This document shows, in pieces, positions 39,401-53,900 of a stretch of 64,000 nt of DNA; position 1 is the first letter of the stretch; the number at the start of each line of letters is the position of its first letter. Location: contig NC_088307.1 of assembly GCF_032854445.1 (NCBI RefSeq), forward strand, positions 7,640,017 to 7,704,016. The letters run 5' to 3'. Made by a program: the position numbers and the translations under genes. Under the pieces are notes generated by a model that saw only the letters and a program-made list of their open reading frames with translations, searched no databases and was not told the DNA's origin. This stretch comes from Liolophura sinensis. Lineage: Eukaryota > Mollusca > Polyplacophora > Chitonida > Chitonidae.

Positions 39401-42400
39401 TTTGGGAGGCGGTAGATCTAGGGTCAATGTTGGGCCGGGTCACACCTAAAAACCTTGAAAGAGGAAGTTGTAATGACTAGTTGACCTGTATCATTGTAAT
39501 GGCTTTGGCAAGGCGGCTTACTTGTCTTCGGTAAGTCGCCTCATTGAAGTAGCACGAGATAAGAGAGGGGTGAAAATCCGTCCTGCAACAAGGAGGCACA
39601 TCACACATACATGCACTCTAAGGACTCCTTTGTCATATGATTGAAAAGTTGTTAAGTACGATGTTAATGCTCAAGCATGCACTCACATTTGGTGATACAA
39701 ATTGTCAAATTCCTACAGACAGTGAAAATATTTACAACTGTACATTAGGCGTATCATTAAATACAAACTATTTAATTGTGGAACAGATATGGCTTGAATC
39801 AAATTTCAGTTTGACTTAAACTGTTCCGATAGGAATATATATATATATGTATATATAGATGTAAATTTGCTTAATTGGGGTACCATGCTCAGTTTGTGAG
39901 TTTTGAGGAGATGAGTGAGACTTTTTTGTTGTATTTCATTTTCTTTTTTGTTGTATTTCATTTGTGAAAGATCGATTTATTTGATACTAATATATGTATT
40001 CAAGTTATTCTAGACATTATTTATTAAGAATTAAAAATATTGTGCATTAAAAATGTATTATACATTATAAAATCTGAGTTTGTCTTCAAACTAGTTTTCA
40101 AGTTATGAACACAGATATACTGTACATCTTTTCAAATCACTTTTTCAGTGGAATTTATGCATACAGTTATTATGAAAATCCCACCAAAACTGATTCTTTT
40201 GTGTCATTAAAGATGCAAACTTCGTAAAAGTGTGCAGATTATTTCTCCACACCCCATAGTTCTCTCAGAATGTTTCAAAACATTCGTTGCAGAGGTAGTT
40301 GAAAACGTTGAAGAATCGGGATACATTTCATTTTTTGTTGATGAATATGTCAGTGACAGCAAGGTCGGCAGTGGGTGTTTTTTTTGATGTGTGTGTAGTG
40401 AGGCTGCTATATAGGATTACCTCAAATAAACCCCTGTTTCATTTAAATGATGTAGCATAGTGCAGTGAGGCGTACATGTATATAGGTATGAATTGTCAGA
40501 TAAAATGATTGCAGGTACTCATGCTTAACATGACAGGTACTGGCTTGTGTAACACCTTGGAATGTTACAAAACAGTAACTGTAATCCAAGCTACATGCAC
40601 TTAGCCCTAATTGATGGCTACTGACATGCATACCTTCAGATCCCATAGCCACACCTGTCACACCTGAGTATTGTTACATTTTAGTTTTGTTTATATTGTA
40701 CACATTCATTAGCACTTTGTGTTGTGTATGCATTATTATATTGTGGCCATATTGAAGTACGATATTCAATCAGCACTTCACAATTTGGTCCTACAGCGCA
40801 GACATTGTGAATAATATTATATGTAGGCTATTACACTAAATAAACCCATGGGATTTGGGACATTATAAGCTCAGGTTAGATCATATCAAAAAATTCCAAA
40901 ATGGCACTTCTTGCTGACATTTAATAGAGTAAGGAAACGGGGCTTTTTTATTGTACATTTATTTTTGTCGTAGAGTATTTTGTACGTAAAGTGCAGATTG
41001 TCTTGTAAGGGCGATTACCATACATGTTTGATATCTTTGTGAAGGTGCTCCCATGACTGGGTGGGGTGTCATGTCTGGTGTCTTCGGCATGATCTGGGGA
41101 TACTTTGATTGACTCATTGATGCACCCTGCTACAAGAAGACACAGTATATGTACACTTATCTTATAACTCCTCGTCGTCATGTGGCTGAAAAAGTTTTAC
41201 ATACAAAGTAAAACCTCAAGCATGTATGTTGTCCATACATAACAATCATAAATACTGATGACCTACCCCAAAAGCTCCCTTGGTAGATCGTCTACTTTGG
41301 GAGCATTATATCCAGGGCTAACCCTGGGTGGGGTCACACCTAAGACCTTGAAAGAATTGCCTCGCTTGAAATTCAGCATTATATTTGCAGTGACTGGTTG
41401 ACCCGTATGGGTATAATGTCTTCGCTAAGGTGTCTCAGTGAAGCAGCACTAACATAAAAGAGCGACAGGGAGCAACAGGGAGGCACATTACATAAGTAGG
41501 ACATTGCATAAGTAGGACCTCAAACCCAAAGCACTCACTCACTCACTCTAACTACTGATTATGGACTAAAAATTTTCCCCAAAAGTGGATGTAAATAAAG
41601 GTGATAAAATATTCTGTACTTATGGTGGAGAAAATTACATTTTCCCTGCAGGATGTAATTGTTTTATCAAGTGTTTATCAAACCAGTCTCAAAACTCTTC
41701 TCCATAAGATCAAAAGAACTCTCAGAATTTTACAGAAGCAAAAAATTATTTTTATTTTATTTATTTATTTCATTGGTGTTTAACGCCGTACTCAAGAATA
41801 TTTCACTTATACGATGGCAGCCAGCATTATGGTGGGAGGAGACCGGGCAGAGCCTGGGGAAAACCCACAACCATTTGCAGGTTGCTATCAAACATTCCTG
41901 CGTAAGGTCGAAGAGGAAGCCAGCTTGAGCTGGATTTGAACTCAAAGCGACCACATTGGTGGCAAAAAATTAGGTTATAACTATAATAAGTAGGAATAAT
42001 GTACTTATACCCATTTGTGTGTATTTAACAAAAAGTGTTGCTGCTGTCATTGAAATGACCTTGTTTAAACCGAAAGATATACACTAGCCGTCAGTGTAAT
42101 ATTAAAAAAAGAGTTGTAACAATCATTTATTGTTGACATTGTGAAAACTGAATACTGTGAAGATAGCTGTGAACTATATGCGTGTAGACAGTGGATTGAC
42201 ATGTAGATGAAATGTGATTGGATCTCAGTTAAATAGTGATGCTGCACATGTATAGGGTGAACACTGTGCATGACATATAGGTAAACCCCTAATGATTACA
42301 AACAAGTGGGTTGTGGAAGCCAGTCTGTGTATCATTATATGCCTACAGCAGATAATCTCTGTTCACGAGCATGGCAGGTATGTATTATTCTCACAGGGGT

Positions 42401-45400
42401 AGAACATGAACCCAGGTCTAATCTAGCCCTAATGACTGTTTACCAGTCTATATAAATGCTGTGTGTCTGATCAGTTATCTGGCAGACCAGGGGGACTCGA
42501 GAGCTTAGTGGCCCCAGAGGCCGGAATTTGTAATGAATGGGATGGATCTGTGCATGGAATGATGCCAGCTATTAACTTGTAGGTTAGGTCCATGCGTATA
42601 TACCTGGTGGCGTGAACGGACACATGTAGACTGTCATTTTTCAGCCTTTTTGCATGCTCGCAACGGTGTGTTATTCAGTGGTGACTGATAAAATTATACT
42701 TTTTGTGAAGCTCAGAAATTGGCCAATCCAACCGATGTAGTTTTGTCTCCAAAATCATATTAAAAATTCTGTTCATAAATTGCACTGAAATTACCGTGTA
42801 TGGTTTACAGTTTGACTAACAAGACACTGATATATTTGTACATTGTGTTGGTTGGTCGAGTAGAAATGTAATGCTCACTTGCTTTTAATAGTAGTTACAT
42901 GTAGACCTGAATTGTTTGACAAGGCATTAGCCTATATACACAGTTTACATTGCCTAAATTTTGGTCTGTGAAAATGCACTTGTAGAAGCGCATTATGGTC
43001 TTAAAATGCCAGTTTTGATGTCAATTACACTTACATATATGTTTTTGTGAGGAGAACTTAATCAAAGTTAACACAAAAATTCTGAGGGGCCCTATAATAA
43101 AAAAGTGAATGAATGAATCAGAATTACATGTATGTAAAATGTGTCACTTCAAACAAACCAGACTTTAGTTGATATGCATACAGTACTGTACTATACATGT
43201 ATATGTGTACACAATGAGCTGGTGGGTTAAACTTTGGCATTGGCTAAAATTTTGTGCAGAATAAGGTGAACTTTCTCTTTTTGTTATACTCTTACAACTG
43301 CACACTGCAATTACCATAACTGCAGTTGGCCAGTAGGCCTTCAGTATTGACTGGGAAAATCGTAATTAAATTGCTCCAACTTTTAGGCTTTTATAAAAGG
43401 CACTTCCTTGTCTGATGCTCATCACAAGAGGTTGTAGAAGAAATTCTGAGATGGGTTGAATATCCGTAAGGTATGAGTAGATTGCGTGGTTGTGTGCTAC
43501 ATGTAGATTTGCAAGGTATCATTAACATGTTGTCTTAGCACAGTGTTTCACTGAGTCAGTACTTTATATACATGTATGTCAGCGCTTCATGGACTGCATA
43601 GCCTCCAACAAGAGATTACTGTTGTGAAATGACCAAAATTGTTGTGATTTAAACAGTTTTGAAACATCCAGCTTAAATAAGCAAGCAAAACTGCAGTAAA
43701 TGTTCAGTAAATTTGTGTACTGATGTAGGTCAAATAAAGCATGAGATGATGGTAGGCATGACTAAGTTGCAAATTCACATTATGAGATGATACAATAGAC
43801 AAGAAGCCAACTGCAAATAACAATACGTCATTATAGTACAGCGTGTATACAGTGCTTGTCAGTGCCTAAATATGTTATATAGTGCTACATGTATTGTATA
43901 CAGTGCTTGTCCGTGTATTGTGATGCCGGTCACAATTTGTAATCAGGAACACTCAAGGCAGGATTTACTTATGTACTGAACACTTCATGAAGGATAGAAT
44001 AACATATATATGAATTAGACAGATTCACACTAGCTGGTGTAACTTCAGCTATGGCACAGTTAAGGTGTCACAGAGTCGGTGGTTCCGGGGCTGTGGGTTT
44101 CCTTGACAAGTGACAGTACATTTTTATACAAAAACATACTGCATAGTAACAGACAAGTTTTAACAAGGTTTACAGACATACAATTCTAACAGTAACGTAC
44201 ATGACTGGTCCTGATATTCAGCGTTGCAGTAGATTAAAAACAGTAGGTGGTCACCAAGCCTACAGTTCCACTGCAAGACCAGATTAAAACAGATTATGTG
44301 TAAGGCCTGCTGACATTCACAATACAACAAGTGCCTAAATGCATCATACACTAGCACAACATGTATTGTATACAGTGCTTGCCAGTGCCTAGGTACTTCG
44401 CATAGCACTACATGCATTGTATACAGAGCTAAGGTTAGTGCCTAAATTCGTCATCTAGCACCACCTGTATTGTATACAATGCTTGTCAATGCTTAAGTAT
44501 GTCATATAGCACAACATGTATTGTATACAGCGCTTGTCAGTGCCTAAATTCGTCATCTAGCACCACCTGTATTGTATACAGTGCTTGTCAATGCTTAAGT
44601 ATGTCATATAGCACAACATGTATTGTATTACAGTGCTTGTCAGTGCCTAAATATGTCATCTAGCACTACATGTATTGTATACAGTGCTTGTCGGTGCCTA
44701 AATACATCATATAGCACTACATGTATTGTGTACAGTGCTTGTCAGTGCCTAAATACGTCATCTAGCCCTACATGTATTGTATACAATACAAATACGTCAT
44801 CTAGCACTACATGTATTGTAAACAGTGCTTATCTGTGCCTAAATACGTCATCTAACCCTACATGTATTGTATACAGTGCTTGTCAGTGCCTAAATACGTC
44901 ATATAGCACAACATGTATTGTATACAGTGCTTATCTGTGCCTAAATATGTCATATAGCACAAGTATTGTATACAGTGCTTGTCAGTGCCTAAATACGTCA
45001 TATAGCACTTTATCCCGCATCAGACAAAATACTCCGCTTATCATAGGACGACAACGATCGCGTGGGGTACAGATATATTCTCGAATTTTGCAGACGACAT
45101 CAATATGTTTACTGACTAGATTATCTCCCTTTGGTGGGTTGTGTCAACATTGGTCACATCGCTAAGGCGATTCACCCATTCATCGGTCTTCTGTCCTGAA
45201 TTGATGGGTCGAACTACAGGATAAATTTGTTACATGGTTACTCAGTGATAGGATAGGGCAAGTATATGGTGTCAGTAACCTTTATATTGGATGAGGCGTA
45301 ATATGAGGATTAGTGACAGCATATATTTGCGTATCCTGTCACTGAATAACCCTGTAACTAATAACAGGTATTGTCTTACAGTGCTTATCAGTAATTTTGT

Positions 45401-47896
45401 CATATTATATTTGTTATGCTTGTTAGTATTTGAAACAGAGAACCCTATTCCTACAGATGAACAGATATACAGTACTTGTATTTGGCCTAAAAATACAAAA
45501 AAGTCCATGACTATGATGTTTCATGTACTCATTTTGCCTGATTATTAGAGTTCCATTATTGATGTTGGAAAGTTTTTTCAGTTAGGTTTTCTTTTCTTGA
45601 AAATAGCACTATATATTCTTTTGGGAAAGTAAATTTCAGCACCAAAAATAACATTTTTGGACATTTATTTGTGTGTAAAAATGATTGATTTGGGTGAAAT
45701 TCGTTCAGTAGCATGTCATACTAGGTGTCCCATGATTGTTACACATGTATATCTATACAGTGAGTCAGGCCAAACCCCATTGGTAAACAGCAGGACCTGT
45801 GTATGTACTCTGATGTTGTATACATTCTGTACATTTATTATTGCAAACAAGTCCGAGGGCCTCTCTGTGTCAAATGATTATTAAAAGCCCTAGCTCATGC
45901 TGTGACCATAGGGGCCCTGGCTTTGACCTGTGAGGGTGTGTGTTTGAATCTATTACTCTCTAGGGGCTCATCCATCTATAAACCTCACCAATATGATTTA
46001 AGGGAAAGATTATTGAGTCACAATGTTAAAAAACATCAGTAAATTGAACAAATTCAGGAGTCACCCAGTTGTTTGGTGGCTTTTTTTGGGGTTGGTAATT
46101 TTGTTTGACGGTATTAAAATTGAGCACAGTGGTTTAATGGAAGTTTTTGCTTTATTTCCATGCAGTATTTGGGTCCCCTTGCCTAAGCATACATGTACAC
46201 CTAAATCTTAGGTTCTTTTGTTTTGTTTTTAGAACAGTAAATGCACTGCGCTTTATGTTCATTGTGAATACAGGTACAGACATGTTACAAGTATCAAGTG
46301 ACATAATTAAAGCTTCCCTACTGTACACTTTATCTGACCTAAAGTTCACCAATTTTGAAGTGACTTATTTTGCTCGATTCTGATTGATACGTCTACTCAG
46401 TAGGACCAAATTTAGGTACCGTAGGATTAATTTCTAATCAATACATGAAAGTCTTGGCCTCTAATGTGTCATTCTAAAGCCTTTTTAACGTATGTTCCTC
46501 TGGAAAATGCATTTTTGCAGACCAGACCTTTACAGGAATACAGTATACACTGCACATGTGTACATATGTATAATGAGATGTGCCGATCGCGGGTTACGAG
46601 CGTACAAATTAAATTGTTATGTTAGCTCAAACTTTTGGAATAATTTTGACACCTGTATGTTGTGGTTTGCTGTATCAGTTTAAATAATCGTTATGGTGGG
46701 TGGAATACGGGCAGAGCCCAAGGGAACCAAACAATATTACATGTAAATGTTTTTGATAGTATCCCTGTTGCCATGATGATGTGATAGTGCCCCAAGCTGA
46801 ATGTGGCATGAGGACATGATACTGCCTCATGCTGAATATTGCAAAGAGAATGTTATAGTGCCCCATGGTGATCATTGCCACGAGGATATAATAGTGCCCC
46901 ATTCTGAATATTGCCATGAGGATGATTGTGTCCCAAGAATTTGATAGTGCCTGGTACCCAAGGTGAATGTTGCCACAAGGATGTGATAGTGCCCCAGGTC
47001 CCTGTTGAATGTTGCCTCTAGGATGTGATAGTGCTTGGGTCCTGTGCTGAATGTTGCCAAATGATGCCATGAGGATGTAATAGTGCTCCCTGTTGCATAT
47101 TATCATGAGGACATGTACTTGCTGTGTAAAAGCTCATAATTTGACATATGCATGATAAATATCCACAAAAGGAGAAAATTGCTTTTAAATTGAGTTTAAT
47201 GGGCTTATAGTCATCAGCTATAAATCCTACCAGGTAGCCCAAATAGTTACCTATTGCAAAATATCAGCGTCATCTGTGCACCTTTTAGACAGTTACTATT
47301 CAAAGTTGGCGGTAATTAAGGTTCCTAAAATTTATAAAGCAACTTGCATTATAGCATTTATAAACTTCAGGATTATTTAGCACTACAAATAGAACAGATA
47401 TGAGTCTGATATTTACTGAAAGATAATAATTTTGAGCTATTCTTGGAATAAAATCCAGAAATTTTTTTTCTGGTGTAGCCTCTTCAGTTCTCTTCAGTTC
47501 CTCACAGTACAAAATTCCATTCCAGTCAAATTTAAATATCGAAAAAACGAATATAGAAACATTAAAAGTGATGTAATACTTAAGGATGTATGCACACGTA
47601 AATAATTGATAAACATTAATGGCGTCAGTGACAGCAAATTGGTACAATATGATTATGCAGCCAAGCTTGGGAAATCAAAAATTGAATAGATCATGTGCAT
47701 GCAAGATCATGAAAGCATTTTGTGTGGCATGTACTGTTGGGAATTACAAGCATTTATGACAGCTACAAACAATATGACAAATGTACATGTTTATTTTGCA
47801 CGTGTGTATACAGATATTTGTAGATCTGTGCAACAAATTCAGTGTGTATTGCAGGTATGACTACCACCTTAAAGTTTACATGTGCAAGTACATTTA

Positions 47897-47952
<56 letters not shown>

Positions 47953-50900
47953 ATTATTTGAGCATTTCTCACTAATCTTGAACAACATGATCATCAGATC
48001 TAACCTATTAAGTGTAGGTTAATGCTCATTTTATCTTGTTGACATCTGTTGATGCTTTTAATGGAATAGTGGTTTATCGTCAGAATATGTATTATTATTA
48101 TGCACATTTCGTATGGCCCATTGTTGAAATGGCAGAGTGGTTCGCATATCAGATTGTCGGTTAATGCTTTTACAAGGAAACCTCTGATAAATCCAAAGAC
48201 AGCCTAGCTAGTCTGGCCCTCTGCTATAACTCAGGCGGTTCACATGGGGAATTTACCAAACAAGGGCAGCACCATTTTCAGAAAGTAATTCAATAAAAAG
48301 CAGTTTCCATGGCGACACTTGGTCTAGGTGCAGTAAGATGTTGATGAGTTGCAGATATTGAAAATCTTTGGTTGATGCCTGGGTGGAACTGGCTATCTGT
48401 GACAGTGTGATTTATGGTCGAGTGTCTTGGCAAGGTCCTTGCTGCCAGCAAACAAGAGAGACAGAAAACACCCCCATTACGAGGCAGACGGAGGCATTAA
48501 GAAAAAAAAATCTACTTGCAATTCATAGTCTTGACATCTTAATGCTTAATTTTGTTTCTATTTTGATCTGGTGTAGAATATCTCAGGGCCATGCAATAGC
48601 ACTTTAAAGATGTCCTGGTGGAAAGAGAACAGAACAAACACAAGGATAATTTGCTCTTATTCAGTTCTCTGTCTTTATATAACGGCGTATCAGTTTATAT
48701 TGATATTCCGTATATTTTTAGCATCACTTTTAATGTGCTGTTTGAGAGATTAATTCTGAATGCTTGTGTGAACTAAATTTTATATGTCTTTGTTAACATG
48801 GAACAGTAGACTGATCTTCTGTCTACTTATGTATTTTTAGAATCGTCCTTTATTTTGTCTGCAGTCGGCGACGCTGATTCTGTTTGTCAGGTAATTGGAT
48901 CAAAATTATGTCTTTGTTGACGTTTGGAACATTAGGTTGTACAAAAAAAAAGTTTGAATGAAATATAATGAAGTCCAGCTCATACTGCTTTATTTCTCTC
49001 AGATCAGACGTGGGAATGTCTGCCAGCATTCTTTGGGCAGTTGTGAGTTTCCCTTGGGCTCAGCTTGGTTTCCTCACACAATAAAGCTGGAAGTCTTGGT
49101 ACTTGTAGATGTGAAATATTCTTGAGTGTGGTGTCAAACTAAATAAATAAATAAATCAGATATAATACAAGCAGCATGCAAGGTGAAAAACATACATATG
49201 TAAGCCCGGAAATGACTGAGCTAATTAATTTACAGGTAGCATTTAGAATATGGTCATACAGTAAATGCTGAATGAAGGACTTTAAGACCAGTGTCTCAGT
49301 CTGGAAACAAAAGCATTTCAGAATTATCTCACTAGGTCAGGATAATTAATTAATCAGCAAAATTAGGGGTTAGATGACCAGAATGTCTGTTAAGACACGT
49401 AGCTACCATGACTCAGTTCTTATACCGTGTGCCTGCATATAGTCTATATGATGGATAGATCTGTGGCTGATTCCAAAGTCATTTCTGACTTAACTCAAAA
49501 TTTGAGACATGATTATGAAGTTTACTTCTGCGCTCTGTAAAGTAAAATGTTGACTACCTCATGAATACAACCCTAAGACAAAAGTGTCAGACCTTAGCGT
49601 TGTGACGAGGTTTTTAATTTTGGCTTAAGTCAGAAATGGCTTTGTGGAATCAGTTTCTGGGATTTGTTTCATTCTTTGAACCCAGCTTAGCTTTCAGGGT
49701 AACCTGGAAACTGAGCTGAGAACATGGCCAACTGATGTCAGAACTATAATGTATATAGCTATTTCAAGATAATGTGGTGTGCACAGCCCTCAAAATTGGA
49801 AAAATCTCCCTGACCAGGAAAAAGGTTGTGTGAAGAATGAAATGCAGCAGATCATAAATACAACTTCTAGAACAACCTTTCTCTCAAATGGATCTCAGAA
49901 ACAGAATTTCATGTGAAGAACAATTTCCTGTGTCAGTCATACTTTCTTTCTGTTTTGTACATGTAATTTTCCTGTGTCCTCAGCCGTTTTACTTCCTGCT
50001 CATTGTATGTACAAAGAGCTCTACTCAAAGAGATTGAAAAAAGGTTCACAGATACAAGGACATATTGATAATTTAGCCACATGTTGAAAACTTACTACTC
50101 AAGCCTTTAGATAACTAACTCTTTTCAATGTTTACTAAGCATGACTGAATGAGTAACCAAGCCTCCTATTGTGTTGAAACAGAGTTTCAGTTCCGTGATT
50201 TTTTTAACCAGACATGTGATATGACATCGTTTGTTCAGTAGACATACGACCTGGGGCACCCGCTTTGCTTCCCTGTCAATGTCCTAAGCAAACATGACAG
50301 AGTTTTATCAGCCCACTTATTGTACATGTACTTAACTGATGATAACATCACCTTTTTTCTACTTACATCTTTTTTTTTTTAATCTATGCCAGTTTGCTCG
50401 AACAGGAAATGGTTTGCCTGTGTTTGAATTTGCTTACTGGTAACCTCTGATTGAACTAAACGATCGTTTGCGTCAATTTTTGAGGGCTCTGTACAGTGCA
50501 GCCTCATTCCTGCAGAATATCATACGCCCATCATGGATCCACGGTCGGCGTAATTGATGGGTCCACCATGGTCGGATCATGTTAAACTGTACGCGTGTGA
50601 TGGACATAGAATCCGATCAGAATTCGTGTCATGGGGCCATCATGCTCTTAAAATACCTGTACAGCGTAAAACACCAGTCAAATAAGTAAATAAGTAGTCT
50701 ATTCTTCTTTTTCAAATTTCTTTTTCTTCTAAGAGCTTGGAAGATGTTGGATTGCATGTACAACTTCATGTAATTTTACTTGCATGTATTGAAAACCTAA
50801 AACAGTGTACAAAAATGTGCTGTATACACTTCTCATTCATTACACTTCATTCATTGTTGGGAGACAGATCTGTCCACCGTGATATAACTGAAGTGCATGC

Positions 50901-53900
50901 AGTGCACTTTGTTTGAGTAGTTTGTTAGCCACTCATGGCCTGTTAAATATATATTATAGGTAGAGAGAAGTCGAATGTCAACTGTAACTGTAACTTTGAG
51001 GGTCCCACATTTTATTTAAATTTTTATTTGTGACTCACAGTTAAATTGAACCATCAGGGTGTTGTAATAAAGCATATTAGAATTAGGATGAGGTGTACTA
51101 TTTTGTCAGCTCTTCCAGTGGGGTCAAGATTTTCAGTTTATTGTGAATGTACATGTATTACAATAATAACTGAAAATTACACCTACGGGAGTTACTCATT
51201 TTGCCTGAGAGTTATATTGACCTCATAAAGATATTTCGAGGTTTGTTTCTAACTTAAGGAAGGTAAGGTGATATCTAAATTATGACACAGAGAGTAATAT
51301 CTTTTATAGCATTTATTTTGCTAAAAAAAAACAAAAAAAAAAAACGCCATTTACCATAAAAAATGTACAATACTTGTACCTAGGCAGTTGTTAACTTACA
51401 ACAGTTCAGTGTTAATGGAATCTGTCTCGCATTGATTTAAATTCCTTAATCACCACATGCACGCTGTCCAGTGCTGTGTCATGGTTTTTATGTACATATA
51501 TATATTGTAATGCGGTATGGGGCGACTGGCCTGCTGTATTAATCAGTCTACGAAATACAACCCAGTTGGCCTAATTGACTTCAACCAACCGAATGCATGC
51601 ATGAGTGAGTTTATACATCAAGGCCAGTCATCAGTGTTACCACTCTAAGATGGTATAAATAACCTAATGCAGGCTTCGTACGGCTTAATTAAGAATCAAG
51701 CGTACTTTGGATATGGTAGGGATGTCAACACCATTAAACCAATATAAGGCAGTGATAAACGGTTCAGCAGTTTATTACATAGCACAACAATGTATGTTGT
51801 TCGTAGAAACTTTGGTAAATTTTAAGTGTTCAACTTAGTCGTGTCCACGCTGTTAATCCACATGTGACCGTAAGTGTTGTAGGCTACAATGACCAGTCCA
51901 TCCACATTGTGAATACTGTACGGCATTTGCCCTCCAGCTCCGGATGCCAATAATGCTCTGGTTAAGCAACGGCGTTAGGGAGGGAAACCAAATAAGCCAT
52001 AGGTATTCGTACGTCTATTTAAAGGCTTTGTCCCACCCTTTTAGAATTAATAACCAGAAGGTAAACCCAACTAGTTAATTTTACTCACTTTTAGATCGGT
52101 ATATCTTTGTTTAGCACCCAGCTGAGTTACATGTACCAGTTAACTTGGTTAAGTACCAAGTTGAGTGTTACCCATTAAGTATTACCCACTCCGAGTCCGG
52201 TAACTGGATTGGCTTGTCATCTGAATGTCCCGCATTTTATACTGTAACAAGTGGAAATGTTATGTTACCAAATAATGATGCACTAGGCTGATTGAATGAG
52301 TCGGGGTTTAACAAGGCCTCTGATTAGTCGAGTCCAGTTTAACACAGGAAAGCTCCATGTGGCTTCCGATTTTGTGGTAAGTTACCCTGTGCTGTAAAAC
52401 AAGATTTAATTATAAATTTCTCTCATGGGATGGTCATTTCTCCACTCACTGGCTTAAATTTTACCATGTAATATACCCTATTTCCTCAACCTTTTCACAT
52501 GTGAAAGATCAACTGTCAGCGCAATTTATGCACATTTTTACATTCACCAACTTGCTAAGAAGTTTCCTGATGTTGAGGTCTCCATTAATTTTAGAAAGAT
52601 GCTGCTAGGTTTGTGCGGAAGGTACGTGTAGGATGAAAGTTTCACCACCAAGGCTAACATTTTAATAAAATTTTTATGACCATTATTTTTGTCGGCCAGA
52701 TTTTTAGGTCTTTCATTGTAAGTTAACTGGCACCAGATTGGAGTCGTTGGAGCTAAAAGCTCAGGTAAATTGGATAAACAGCTGGCATCTCTTCTGCTTT
52801 GTGAATAAAGCCAAGTTGTGCATCTGGTTGATAAGATCCAGGTCTGTACTCTCATTCATGTCAGGAGGTTGGTGCCAGCTCAGTCAGCAGAGTGGGGTTT
52901 TACTGCTTCTCTCTATCGAAGAAATTCCCCATGCAGCTATAGTATTCTTTAGGATACTATGAGGGTCAGGAAATAAAATACATGTACATGTATATGGCCT
53001 AAGGCTCAGGTGTTAAGACCTGTACATGTACATGTATGAGCTAAGCTTCAGGAATTGAGACATATGCATGTATGAGCTAAGCGTCAGGAATTGAGAAATG
53101 TACATGTATGAGTTAAGCGTCAGGAATTGAGACATGTACATGTATGAGCTAAGCTTCAGGAATTGAGACATATGTACTGTACATGTATGAGCTAAGCTTC
53201 AGGAATTGAGACATGTACATGTATGAGCTAAGCGTCAGGAATCGAGACATATGTACTGTACATGTATGAGCTAAGCTTCAGGAATTGAGACATGTATATG
53301 TATGAGCTAAGCTTCAAGAATTGAGACATGTATATGTATGAGCTAAGCGTCAGGAATCGAGACATGTATATGTATGAGCTAAGCGTCAGGAATTGAGACA
53401 TATATACATATATGAGCTAAGCATCCGGAATTATGTCCTGATGTTTGCTGTTCAGGAATTAAGACATATTGGCTTTTCATGATTTGAGACATAGAAATTA
53501 GAGTTCAGAAATTGTGACCTGTGCTAACTTTAAGGTTCAAAAATTGAGATACGTGTGCTAAGGTTCTGAAATTGAAACGTGTGCTAAGGTTCTGAAATTG
53601 AAACACGTGCTAAGGTTCAGAAATTGAGACGTGGGCTAAGATTCAGAAATTGAGACGTGGGCTAAGGTTCAGGCATTTGGACATGGGCCAAGGTCTTGAG
53701 TCATGAGCCAAGGTTCAGGAATTGAGACACATGGGCTGATCAGGAATTGAGACAAATGGGCCACTTAAAGATTAAGGAATGGAGACAAATGGTTTATTAA
53801 GATTGAGGAATTGAGACACATGGGCTGATCAGGAATTGAGACAAATGGGCCACTTAAAGATTAAGGAATGGAGACAAATGGTCTGTTAAGATTCAGGAAT

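Noticed and set aside
39368-39440. Functional tRNA gene
   Set aside because: The head continues into a repeated SINE body and the B box is degenerate.
44623-45165. 180-codon open frame
   Set aside because: Produced by the 51-bp tandem repeat (period divisible by 3) and a tail of unique sequence; no family match, splice context or signal peptide.
47300-47647. 115-codon - strand open frame
   Set aside because: AT-rich, no recognisable domain, no conserved motif, no flanking splice or promoter signals seen.
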